DNA of 8,181 bases from Propionibacteriaceae bacterium (GTDB taxonomy: Bacteria; Actinomycetota; Actinomycetes; Propionibacteriales; Propionibacteriaceae): assembly GCA_025923975.1 (NCBI GenBank), contig JAICEV010000144.1:1-8181 (forward strand), given 5' to 3'. This document shows, in pieces, positions 1 through 7,185 of this stretch. Position 1 is the stretch's first letter; every line of letters starts with the position of its first letter. The notes under the pieces are model-generated. The model was not told the origin of the DNA and ran no database searches. It saw only the letters and a list, made by a program, of their open reading frames with translations. Made by a program: the position numbers and the translations under genes.

Positions 1-1
1 C

Positions 2-421
2 ACGTACGTGCTCGTTGGGGACGGCGAGCTACAGGAGGGCAGCAACTGGGAGGCAATGATGGCTGCGTCCCATTACGAGCTGGACCGGCTCACCGTCATC
101 GTGGATCGCAATCGGCTGCAGCAGGGCGCGACGGTGCGTGAGACCAATGATCTTGAGCCGCTTGATCATAAGGCAGCCGCCTTCGGATTCGCGGTTGTGG
201 AAGTCAATGGTCATGATCATGGCGAGCTGCTCGATGTGTTGTCGTCCGTGCCGTTCCGGCCGGGCAAGCCCACGTTCGTGATCGCTCACACACACAAAGG
301 CCACCCGATCACGTTCATGAGCAATAACGCGGCGTGGCATCACAAGGTCCCGTCAGCAGAACAGCTGGAGTTGGCTCTCGATGAACTCGACGCAGCCGAT
401 CGCCGAGGAGGTGCCGCATGA
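2..421 (+). CDS. Transketolase, N-terminal (thiamine-diphosphate binding) subunit, 5' truncated
   Basis: This is the last 139 codons of a split-transketolase N-terminal subunit; the frame is open to the left edge, so the start lies outside the window. The first visible residues, TYVLVGDGELQEGSNWEA, are the thiamine-diphosphate/Mg2+ motif of transketolases. The GDG is at partial residues 6-8, and the closing Asn of the motif is in VDRNRLQQ (about residue 37). Many transketolases have NN at that place; here it is RN, with the second Asn kept. Full-length subunits of this type are usually around 270-290 residues, so about half is missing. The stop overlaps the next start (ATGA at 418-421), which implies translational coupling and 1:1 production of the two halves. 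The family transfers a two-carbon ketol unit between sugar phosphates in the cytoplasm. The exact substrate cannot be read from this fragment; a specialised paralogue such as an apulose-4-phosphate transketolase is possible. Confidence 0.93.
   Translation, partial: TYVLVGDGELQEGSNWEAMMAASHYELDRLTVIVDRNRLQQGATVRETNDLEPLDHKAAAFGFAVVEVNGHDHGELLDVLSSVPFRPGKPTFVIAHTHKGHPITFMSNNAAWHHKVPSAEQLELALDELDAADRRGGAA
405..411 (+). promoter_or_regulatory. Strong ribosome binding site for the transketolase C-terminal subunit
   Basis: GAGGAGG lies six bases before the ATG at 418, inside the 3' end of the preceding gene. It fixes the start of the downstream subunit and explains efficient re-initiation at the ATGA overlap. 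Confidence 0.8.
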
Positions 422-1383
422 CCGAGATTTCTGAAGCTACTCAGTCGATAGCCGACCGGCCGCGCTACGACTGCCGCAACGCCTACGTCGAAACCCTCGC
501 CGAGCTGGCACACGAGAACCACCGCATCGTTGGTGTGGTCAATGACTCGGTCGGATCCAGCAAGCTCGACGCGTTCAAGAAGGCGTTCCCCGACCGGCTG
601 ATCAACGTTGGCATTGCCGAGCAGGACATGGTGGGCGTGGCGGCTGGACTGGCTAATGGTGGCCGCATCGCCTTTGTCTCGGCGGCCTCCTGTTTTCTGA
701 CGGGCCGGGCATTGGAGCAGATCAAAGCCGACGTTGCGTACTCGAACCGCAACGTCAAGCTGTGCGGCATGAGCCCCGGCATGGCGTACGGCGAGCTTGG
801 CCCGACCCACCACTCCATTGAGGACATCGCGTGGCTGCGAGCCATCCACAACATCACCATCGTGGTACCGGCCGACCCGATCGAGACCGCAGCCGCCATG
901 CGCTGGGCAGCTGAAGTCGAAGGTCCGGTGTTTATTCGGGTCAGCCGGATGAGCGTGCCCGAGATATATCCCGCGGACTATACCTTCGTTCCCGGCAAGG
1001 CGATCACGCTACGCGACGGCGACGACGTCACCTTGATCAGCAATGGCACTGTTCTCTGGCGCGCTCTGGTTGCCGCCGAGCAGCTTCAGGATCAAGGCAT
1101 CTCCGCTCGGGTGATTTCCATGCCCACAGTAAAACCGCTGGATACGGATGCTGTGCTGCAGGCTGCCCGTGAGACCCGCGGCATCGTTACGGCGGAGGAA
1201 GCCACCGTTGCCGGCGCACTGGGAGGTGCGGTCGCGGAAACCGTCGTGCAGAACCATCCGATCAAGATCAAAATTCTGGGCGTCCCGGAGTTCGCACCCA
1301 CCGGCTCGGCCGGCTACCTGCTGGATCGTTATGGGATGTCCCCAGAAGGCATCGCAGAGGCGGCCCGCTCCTTGGTCACATAG
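418..1383 (+). CDS. Transketolase, C-terminal (pyrimidine-binding) subunit
   Basis: This 321-residue protein is the second half of a heteromeric transketolase and has the usual length for the family. The pyrimidine-binding domain covers about residues 15-180. It includes INVGIAEQDMVG, whose Glu68 is the expected cofactor-activating glutamate, and GPTHHSIED (128-136), the loop that in transketolases contributes to cofactor and substrate binding. The transketolase C-terminal domain follows at about 190-321. The start is fixed by the GAGGAGG site and by the ATGA overlap with the N-terminal subunit gene. Together the two proteins rebuild a full transketolase, a cytoplasmic thiamine-diphosphate enzyme of sugar-phosphate rearrangement. 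The split form is common beside sugar catabolic genes, so the unseen left flank may hold a kinase, isomerase or transporter for a particular sugar. DXS and the pyruvate dehydrogenase E1 beta subunit share this fold, but the GPTHHS motif and the split layout favour transketolase. Confidence 0.93.
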   Translation: MTEISEATQSIADRPRYDCRNAYVETLAELAHENHRIVGVVNDSVGSSKLDAFKKAFPDRLINVGIAEQDMVGVAAGLANGGRIAFVSAASCFLTGRALEQIKADVAYSNRNVKLCGMSPGMAYGELGPTHHSIEDIAWLRAIHNITIVVPADPIETAAAMRWAAEVEGPVFIRVSRMSVPEIYPADYTFVPGKAITLRDGDDVTLISNGTVLWRALVAAEQLQDQGISARVISMPTVKPLDTDAVLQAARETRGIVTAEEATVAGALGGAVAETVVQNHPIKIKILGVPEFAPTGSAGYLLDRYGMSPEGIAEAARSLVT

Positions 1384-1385
1384 CA

Positions 1386-1408
1386 CCGTGATCAAGGGTT
1401 CATCACGG
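1386..1408. terminator. Hairpin at the convergent end of the transketolase and CPBP genes
   Basis: CCGTGAT (1386-1392) and ATCACGG (1402-1408) are perfect complements around a 9-base loop. The hairpin starts three bases after the transketolase stop and its right arm overlaps the stop of the converging gene, which suits a shared two-way terminator. There is no T tract on either side. The stem is short, so this is a candidate only. Confidence 0.4.
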
Positions 1409-2203
1409 ATACCAGCCGGCGAGGATCGCCACGACGAGCACGATGAAGTAGCCCTCAATTCCATGCACAATGACGCCCAACCACATGCTCCGGTAGCGCT
1501 TGGCAGCCCAGGCGTAGCCGAAGGAGCTGGTGATCATGCTCGGCCAGGCCCAGATCTTGTGCACGTGGTAGAGCCCGAAGAGCACCGTGTTCGCGACCCA
1601 GTCCCAGCGGCCGAATACACCGGCCATCTTCGGTAGCAACACTCCGCGGAAGAGCAGCTCCTCTCCGAGAAGGTAGTTGAACAGCAGGCTCGTCAGCGTA
1701 AGCCCGAGAATCCACCACTGACCCTGGAAGTGCGGATCTGCCAGGACCTGGAGGTTGGCGTAGGAGGGCTCGTCTAGGCCTGGCAGCCAGTTGGTCCACG
1801 CCGCGTCCAGCCGAATGGCCAGGAATCCGCCGAGAACATTGGCTGCGATAGCTGGCACGGCCCACAAGAACAGGATCTTTCGTGGTTTGCCGGTGCGCGG
1901 GTCACGCGGCAGGTTGAGCCAGATCCGCTTCTTGAGGCTGGGCCAGTGCAGGCCACCCAGCTCGTGCCGCAGCACGGCCAGAGAGATCACGAACTGCCAG
2001 ATCATTCCGACCACCATGAGCATCCAGTGCACAAGTCCGGGGTGGAGTGACGTGTGGGGGATGATGGCCGGGCCCACGACCCAGGCCAGCACTCCCATCG
2101 GGACTGTCACAGACGCCCAGATGGCCAGAATCTTCGTCAAGGAGTACTGCTTGGTATCTGCCGCGCCCTCGACCCGCGCCGGCAATGTCTGTGTGTTCGC
2201 CAT
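1403..2203 (-). CDS. CPBP-family intramembrane metalloprotease (CAAX prenyl protease 2/Abi type)
   Basis: This is a membrane protein of 266 residues from the start chosen here. It carries the three CPBP motifs: EELLFR (about residues 181-186, motif EExxxR), FGLYH (209-213, motif FxxxH), and a late His in IVHGIEG (about 247). Hydrophobic stretches lie at about 22-44, 57-77, 110-130, 165-180, 202-220 and 236-263, giving some six membrane segments. These motifs form the active site of the Rce1-like glutamyl protease superfamily. Bacterial members cleave membrane or prenyl-like substrates, some protect against bacteriocins, and most have no known target. The frame stays open to an ATG at 2293, with further ATGs at 2248 and 2239. 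I prefer 2203 (MANTQTLP) because the 30 extra residues look unlike a CPBP N-terminus and because a 2293 start would leave no room for a promoter after the hairpin at 2319-2372. No strong ribosome site marks any of these starts. There is no obvious functional tie to the sugar genes. Confidence 0.85.
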   Translation of the reverse strand: MANTQTLPARVEGAADTKQYSLTKILAIWASVTVPMGVLAWVVGPAIIPHTSLHPGLVHWMLMVVGMIWQFVISLAVLRHELGGLHWPSLKKRIWLNLPRDPRTGKPRKILFLWAVPAIAANVLGGFLAIRLDAAWTNWLPGLDEPSYANLQVLADPHFQGQWWILGLTLTSLLFNYLLGEELLFRGVLLPKMAGVFGRWDWVANTVLFGLYHVHKIWAWPSMITSSFGYAWAAKRYRSMWLGVIVHGIEGYFIVLVVAILAGWYP

Positions 2204-2318
2204 GTACTTCAGCGTCGCGGGGAGGCGGATTCCGCACATCGTCCGCATGTCCCAAATTTGCCGCAGGTGGTAGACCGCGCGGATGACGCGCATCTCCTAC
2301 TACGGGATGACGTCTATT

Positions 2319-2372
2319 CCGACTTGTCAGCGCCGGCGGTTGCTCCGACGACCACTGACGCTGACAAGTCGG
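2319..2372 (-). terminator. Perfect 14-bp inverted repeat after the GH3 gene, likely terminator
   Basis: CCGACTTGTCAGCG (2319-2332) is exactly complementary to CGCTGACAAGTCGG (2359-2372). The repeat begins four bases beyond the glycosidase stop codon, with a 26-base loop that itself can pair in part. The position is that of a transcription terminator separating the GH3 gene from the CPBP gene on the same strand. No T run follows, as is common in actinobacterial hairpin terminators. A protein-binding palindrome is the alternative. Confidence 0.6.
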
Positions 2373-2376
2373 GGAA

Positions 2377-4629
2377 CTAGAGCTCGGCGATCAGCTCATC
2401 CAACTCGTCGTGGCTGAGTGCCATGCCTTGGAATGCCGCCAGCGTGTGCATGGGCATGGTACCGATCACCTTGATCAATTCCGGATCCTGCAGGAGCCGC
2501 ATATCCCGCTTACTGATCAGCTCACGGCCACGGTCATCCTCGAGCCATTCGTGAAGCGTAGAGTCGGGTCCAAGCGGCAGGGCCAGACGTGGTGCGTCCA
2601 GAGTGATCGTTTCGGTGGCGACTAGGTCGCGCGACGAGCTGCCTACAGCGATCATGAACTCACCGGACTCGACCACCCACCGCTGGAACCGTCTGGACCA
2701 GAAGGCGAACGCTCGCTCGTCGAGTTGGCAGCTCACGTGCTGCGTCTCACCCGGCTCGAGGTGCACTTTGACGAACCCCTTCAGTTCACGTAGCGGCCGC
2801 GCCACGGATGCCTCGATGTCTCCGACGTAGACCTGGACCACCTCAGCGCCAGGCCGCCGGCCGGTGTTCGTGACAGATGCCGTGACCGTCACCGCAAGAT
2901 CGCCGTCTGGCACCGAGCCGGTGATCGAGACGTCCACATCGTCGATCCGGAAGCTGGTGTACGACAGCCCGAACCCAAATGGGTAGCTCACCGGCTGGAT
3001 GAGCCTGTCGTAGGCGCGGTAGCCGATGAAGATTCCTTCGCCGTACTGAACGATGCCCTCCTCTCCGGGGAAGTTCAGGTACGACGAGTTGTCGTGGAGT
3101 CGTACGGGGATGGTCTCGGCCAGCTTGCCGGTGGGGTTGGCGACACCTAGTAGCAGATCGACGGCGGCGCCGCCGGCCGCCTGCCCGGACAGCCAGCATT
3201 CCAAGATCGCTGCAACCCTGTCCTCCCAAGTTGAGACTCGGACTATGCCGCCGTTCGCCAAGATCACAATCAGCCGATCATGTACCTCAGCCAGCGCGTG
3301 CAGGAGGACCAACTGGTTGGCGGGCAAATCGATATGAGTCCGGTCGAAACCCTCCGACTCGTCCTCGCCCGGCAGGCCCAGGAACACCACCACATGATCA
3401 GCTCCGCTCGCCAACTCAACAGCCTCTTGGAGCAGTTGCTGCTCGCCGTCGTCGGTGGTTCCGATGCCGAAGCCAGCGGCAAACCGCACCTCGGCGCGGC
3501 CGGCGAGTGCCGACTGCAACTCATCCAGTGCCACATCGAGCCGAGTGGGGTTGACCTGTGAGCTGCCTGCGCCCTGGTACCGCGGCGTACGGGCGAATTC
3601 GCCGATCACGGCGACCGTGCTTCCTGGCTCTGGCTCAAGCGGCAGCACATCGCCGTCGTTCTTCAACAGCACCGCTGACTCATGGGCGGCGCGGCGAGCC
3701 AGTGCATGATGATCATCAGGATCGAACGAGGCGTCCTCGCGAAGCGCGGGCTGAGACCGATCAACCAGATGCAGCACGCGGCTCACGGAGTCGTCGAGGA
3801 TGGACTCGTACAGTGACCCGTCGCGTACCGCAGCGACGATTGCCGCATCGCTGACTCCGAGATTGGGCGGCATCTCAAGATCAAGACCACCCTTCAGCGC
3901 CGCAACGCGATCATGCACCGCACCCCAGTCCGACACCACAAGGCCTTCGAAACCCCACTCCTCGCGTAGTACCTCAGTCAACAACCAGTGGTGCTCAGAG
4001 CAGTAGATGCCGTTTACCTTGTTGTAGGCACACATCACTGTCCACGGCTGGGAGAGCTTTACCACCCGCTCGAACGCCGGCAGATAGATCTCCCGCAAGG
4101 TCCGCTCATCGACCTCAGCACTGACCCGAAGTCGATCATCTTCCTGGTTGTTCGCGGCATAGTGCTTCAGCGAGGTACCAATCCCTTGGCTCTGGATGCC
4201 GTGCACCATCGCGGTCGCGAGTTCTCCGGCCAGCCAGGGATCTTCGGAGACATATTCAAAGTTCCGCCCGCACAATGGCGACCGTTTCATATTGATCCCC
4301 GGCCCTAGCACGACCGAGACGCCCAACTTCTTCGCCTCTCGGCCCAGCGCCTCGCCCACAGTTCGAAAGAGTTCCGGATTCCAGGAGGAGCCCAGCGCGG
4401 AGGCTGTCGGGAAGCACGTCGCAGGCGCGCTGCCTCCGATTCCAACGTGGTCGGCCTCCTCCAGTTGGGCGCGCAGACCGTGCGGACCATCGGAGACCAT
4501 GATTCGCGGGATGCCGAGGCGTTCCACCGGCGCCGTGTGCCAGAAATCTGAACCAAGGCACAGCGACGCCTTCTCCTCCAGCGTCAGCTCTGAGAGTCGA
4601 TTGATTGAGTCGTTTGCGGCTTCGGACAC
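2377..4629 (-). CDS. Glycoside hydrolase family 3 enzyme, beta-glucosidase-like
   Basis: This 750-residue enzyme probably removes terminal beta-linked sugars from glycosides or oligosaccharides. The GH3 N-terminal barrel holds SDGPHG (Asp47), KHYAANNQEDDR (from Lys155, substrate-binding Lys-His) and VVSDWGA, whose Asp234 is the expected catalytic nucleophile. The C-terminal sandwich domain starts near ARRAAHESAVLLKNDG (about 311-326). It contains GEDESEGFDR (about 421-430), the region that carries the acid/base glutamate in this subgroup. A fibronectin III-like domain (about 570-670) and a 60-residue tail follow. There is no PA14 insert and no signal peptide, so the enzyme is probably cytoplasmic and acts on imported substrates. 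The GTG start at 4629 has GGGAGGG six bases upstream (4636-4642); a TTG at 4668 would add 13 residues but lacks this support. The gene is divergent from an FAD oxidoreductase, and a hairpin follows its TAG stop. Beta-glucosidase, xylosidase and glucosaminidase activities all occur in GH3; the motifs favour the first group. Confidence 0.94.
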   Translation of the reverse strand: MSEAANDSINRLSELTLEEKASLCLGSDFWHTAPVERLGIPRIMVSDGPHGLRAQLEEADHVGIGGSAPATCFPTASALGSSWNPELFRTVGEALGREAKKLGVSVVLGPGINMKRSPLCGRNFEYVSEDPWLAGELATAMVHGIQSQGIGTSLKHYAANNQEDDRLRVSAEVDERTLREIYLPAFERVVKLSQPWTVMCAYNKVNGIYCSEHHWLLTEVLREEWGFEGLVVSDWGAVHDRVAALKGGLDLEMPPNLGVSDAAIVAAVRDGSLYESILDDSVSRVLHLVDRSQPALREDASFDPDDHHALARRAAHESAVLLKNDGDVLPLEPEPGSTVAVIGEFARTPRYQGAGSSQVNPTRLDVALDELQSALAGRAEVRFAAGFGIGTTDDGEQQLLQEAVELASGADHVVVFLGLPGEDESEGFDRTHIDLPANQLVLLHALAEVHDRLIVILANGGIVRVSTWEDRVAAILECWLSGQAAGGAAVDLLLGVANPTGKLAETIPVRLHDNSSYLNFPGEEGIVQYGEGIFIGYRAYDRLIQPVSYPFGFGLSYTSFRIDDVDVSITGSVPDGDLAVTVTASVTNTGRRPGAEVVQVYVGDIEASVARPLRELKGFVKVHLEPGETQHVSCQLDERAFAFWSRRFQRWVVESGEFMIAVGSSSRDLVATETITLDAPRLALPLGPDSTLHEWLEDDRGRELISKRDMRLLQDPELIKVIGTMPMHTLAAFQGMALSHDELDELIAEL

Positions 4630-4744
4630 GACGAACCCTCCCAAGAAGAATGGAACTGGACGCCTCAATCACATCATCGGCAAATCAGCTGCAAGTGGTG
4701 GGCCTGTGCTGGCGCTGGACTCGTGGACTAGGGATGGTTGATTC
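4630..4744. promoter_or_regulatory. Divergent promoter region between GH3 and FAD oxidoreductase genes
   Basis: These 115 bases separate two genes read in opposite directions, so both promoters, or at least their start sites, should lie here. I see no convincing -35/-10 pair and no clear LacI- or GntR-type palindrome beyond a six-base CAGCTG. The assignment rests on gene orientation alone. Confidence 0.5.
4636..4642 (-). promoter_or_regulatory. Ribosome binding site that sets the GTG start of the GH3 gene
   Basis: On the minus strand GGGAGGG lies six bases before the GTG at 4629. This near-ideal spacing decides in favour of the GTG over the upstream in-frame TTG at 4668. Confidence 0.75.
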
Positions 4745-5866
4745 ATGACTAGCTCCTCCGCGATCAAGGTCGCCGTCGTCGGTGGTGGCGTAATCGGCGT
4801 ATCCACTGCCCAGCAGCTGGCTAATGCTGGTGCGGACGTGATCCTGCTCACCGAGAGTGCGCTAACGAGTGGCGCGTCAGGGCGTTCGCTGTCCTGGCTG
4901 AACTCAGCCGGTATGTGGAGGGAGCCTTACCATCGGCTCCGGATAGCCGGCATCGATCGCTATCGCACGCTGTGGGCTCAACAGCCGCGCCTCCGCTGGT
5001 TGCGCTTCGCGGGCGGACTGGTCTGGCATGCCGAGGACAAAGGTGCGGAGTTGCACCGACGTCATGATCATGAGGTGGCTCACGGCTACGACAGCCACTT
5101 GGTCAAGGCGCAAGATGCTGAAGCCCACACCCCGGGCGTCAATGCAACAGCCATCCCTGACGCTGGCGCTATCTGGAATCCGGGCGAGGGCTGGGTCGAC
5201 CTGCCGAGCCTCGTCCAGTTCTTGATCAAAGACTTCCAGGAACGCGGTGGACAGCTGGTCACCAATGCAGGGAAGTGCACCGTCCGAAGCAGTGCCGGCT
5301 CGATCAGCGGTGTCGCCACCGAAGGTGGCGATCTTGTTGGGGCAGACGCTGTGGTCTTGGCAGCCGGTGCCGCGGTGCCGGCGATGGCTGCTGATCTTGG
5401 CATCATCATCCCGGATGCCACGCCGATCTCCCTTCTGGTCACCAGCCGACCTGTGCACCATCCGCTACGTGCCGTACTCAACACTCCGCGTGTGTCTTTG
5501 CGTCCGACTCCTGACGGTGCGCTGGCGATCGACTCCGACTGGGCCAACGCCCACATCAGGCAGGCCGCGGACGGCAGCTATGAGGTACCGCCGGCGATCA
5601 CTGAGTCGCTGCTCGCCGAGGCATCTCTGGTTCTGCAAGGCGCACCCAAGCTCGAGGCCGCCTGGTGCGGGATTGGCCCCAAGCCGGTTCCGGGCGACGG
5701 CGAGCCAGTCCTCGGACGCGTCGACGATGTGCCAGGTCTCTACCTCGCCTTCACTCACAGCGGTGCAACCCTCGGCCTGATCGCCGGTGAGCTTCTGGCC
5801 TACGAGATCATGACCGGTGCGTCCCACCCAATGCTTATCGACTTCAACGTCAGGCGATTCCGCTGA
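4745..5866 (+). CDS. FAD-dependent oxidoreductase of the DAO (glycine/D-amino-acid oxidase) family
   Basis: This is a 373-residue flavoprotein. The N-terminus has the Rossmann dinucleotide motif VVGGGVIG (Gly13, Gly15, Gly18) with an acidic Glu37 at the end of the second strand, as expected for binding the FAD ribose. SGASGRSLSW (about 42-51) is the conserved segment that follows it in DAO-family enzymes. The C-terminus, PGLYLAFTHSGATLG, is the second FAD-contacting motif of the family. Members oxidise amines or hydroxy acids such as glycine, sarcosine, D-amino acids or hydroxyproline, passing electrons to oxygen or to an acceptor. The substrate here is not evident. The ATG at 4745 has AGGGA (4730-4734) ten bases upstream, which is rather far. 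A four-codon frame (4734-4748) ends across this start. The gene is divergent from the GH3 hydrolase and convergent with the HNH gene, so it appears to be transcribed alone. Confidence 0.88.
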   Translation: MTSSSAIKVAVVGGGVIGVSTAQQLANAGADVILLTESALTSGASGRSLSWLNSAGMWREPYHRLRIAGIDRYRTLWAQQPRLRWLRFAGGLVWHAEDKGAELHRRHDHEVAHGYDSHLVKAQDAEAHTPGVNATAIPDAGAIWNPGEGWVDLPSLVQFLIKDFQERGGQLVTNAGKCTVRSSAGSISGVATEGGDLVGADAVVLAAGAAVPAMAADLGIIIPDATPISLLVTSRPVHHPLRAVLNTPRVSLRPTPDGALAIDSDWANAHIRQAADGSYEVPPAITESLLAEASLVLQGAPKLEAAWCGIGPKPVPGDGEPVLGRVDDVPGLYLAFTHSGATLGLIAGELLAYEIMTGASHPMLIDFNVRRFR

Positions 5867-5889
5867 GACGCTGTTGTGCTGCCCTTCCC

Positions 5890-7185
5890 TTATGGCGGGT
5901 CGGGTGCGCGGCTGAGGTAGTGGTGGCCGGTGGGTGTGGTGATGATGATCTTGTGTGGCCCGCCGTGGAAGCCGCAATCTATGAGCTTGATGTGCCAGCC
6001 GGGCATTTCGCGGACCAGGTTGCCTCTGGCGCAGGCGCCGCGTCCGTTGCTGTAACTGGTAGGTCCACCGTCGGCGTGGCGGGTGATGTGGTCGATGTGT
6101 CGGATGGCGGCGTCACAGAAGGGATCCCGACAGGTTTGGTCGCGCAACTTGATCAGTTGGGTGAGCCAGCCGTCGAAGTAGCGGCGTGTCGGATCGCCGC
6201 CCACAATCGGGGCAGGGCCTTTGGACGATCCTTGGGGTGCGGTGAAGAGCCGGCGCCACCATTTGCGGCCCTTGCTGTCGGTCATGATCTCGCGGGCGAG
6301 CTGGCTGGATAGCGGCCCGTAACCGGGAATGACGGCGGCGCTGTGATCATCGGGGTTGATCAACGTGTCGAGCGGCATCAGCAGCTGCAGCTCAATATTG
6401 ACGTCGGCAGCGGTGGTTTGGCCGGTGATGCGTTCGACGAGCGTGTCGGCCATGATCTGATCACGAGTGCGCCCATCTCCGCTGGCGGCAGCACTGTCGG
6501 CGTGTTGCCGCAGTGCGGCGTAGCAGGCGATGCCTTGTTCGACCGGCAGGTAGCCGCTCAGGACGGCCATGGTGTCGGGTGCTGAGCGGACACCGACCCG
6601 GCGATGTTTGCGTTCGGTGCGGCCCCGCTGTAGATAGCCTTGCCGATCAGCCTCGTAGGCCACTTTGCGCGCCGCAGCCGTAGCTGCTTTGAATCCCATC
6701 TGGGCAATGCCAGCAGTTTTGATTTGCTGGTCGACTTGGCGGCGTTTGTCGGCATTGAGGTGCCGGGTTTCGCTCACCACTGCCTCGGCGACTCGTTCGC
6801 TGAGTTCTCCAGTAACGAGCTGGCTGTAGGTGCCGGGCAGCTCGAACCACAGTGCCCGCGCGGTGTTGAGCCGGCGGGCGGCGGTCGTCGGGGAGATGCG
6901 GCAGGCGAGGCCGATTTGTTCGGCGATGCCGCGACCGATCGCATCCGGATGCACATCCGCGGCCAGCTGCTCCGCCACCTGGGATTGAGCGAACCGCACC
7001 GACTCGGTGGCCTGCAATGCCGCCGTGGCGGCCCGCAGCTTCTCTAACCGGGCAATCCGATCAATCCGGGCCGCATCACTGGCCGGGCTGCCATCGGTAA
7101 CGGCTCCGGCCAGCTCAGCGAGCATCTCGTCGAGACGCATCGCCAACCCGTCCGCAGACGGTGGTTCGATCTCGAGCGCTGACAT
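5890..7185 (-). CDS. DUF222 / 13E12-repeat-like protein with C-terminal HNH nuclease domain
   Basis: This is a 431-residue protein of the actinobacterial DUF222-HNH group. The Ala/Arg-rich helical DUF222 region covers about residues 15-330. The HNH part follows: CRDPFC (Cys352, Cys357), IRHIDHITRHADGGPTS with Asp365-His366 as the expected metal/catalytic pair, then NGRGACARGN (380-389). In relatives the last segment usually reads like NGQGLCERCN, giving a second CxxC for structural zinc. Here the second cysteine is Gly388 (codon GGC), so one ligand seems lost. Such proteins are numerous in actinobacterial genomes; the domain implies DNA cleavage, but the biological role is largely unknown. 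I prefer the ATG at 7185 (MSALEIEPPS). An in-frame ATG at 7236 would add 17 hydrophobic residues that do not look like part of the family. Neither has a strong ribosome site. The gene lies downstream of the TetR gene on the same strand but is separated from it by over 200 bases and a hairpin. Confidence 0.88.
   Translation of the reverse strand: MSALEIEPPSADGLAMRLDEMLAELAGAVTDGSPASDAARIDRIARLEKLRAATAALQATESVRFAQSQVAEQLAADVHPDAIGRGIAEQIGLACRISPTTAARRLNTARALWFELPGTYSQLVTGELSERVAEAVVSETRHLNADKRRQVDQQIKTAGIAQMGFKAATAAARKVAYEADRQGYLQRGRTERKHRRVGVRSAPDTMAVLSGYLPVEQGIACYAALRQHADSAAASGDGRTRDQIMADTLVERITGQTTAADVNIELQLLMPLDTLINPDDHSAAVIPGYGPLSSQLAREIMTDSKGRKWWRRLFTAPQGSSKGPAPIVGGDPTRRYFDGWLTQLIKLRDQTCRDPFCDAAIRHIDHITRHADGGPTSYSNGRGACARGNLVREMPGWHIKLIDCGFHGGPHKIIITTPTGHHYLSRAPDPP

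Noticed and set aside
4196..4741. Plus-strand 181-codon frame antisense to the start of the GH3 gene
   Set aside because: It lies opposite conserved GH3 catalytic-domain codons, its translation is Ser/Pro/Arg-rich with no domain, and such shadows are usual in high-GC DNA.
5920..6312. Plus-strand 130-codon frame antisense to the HNH gene
   Set aside because: The Gly/Val/Ala-rich translation is the typical antisense of an Ala/Arg-rich protein, and the opposite strand encodes recognisable HNH motifs.
5890..7185. HNH protein as a homing endonuclease or group II intron remnant, that is, a mobile element
   Set aside because: No reverse transcriptase, intron structure, terminal inverted repeats or target duplication were seen; the DUF222 N-terminus fits the stand-alone actinobacterial family.
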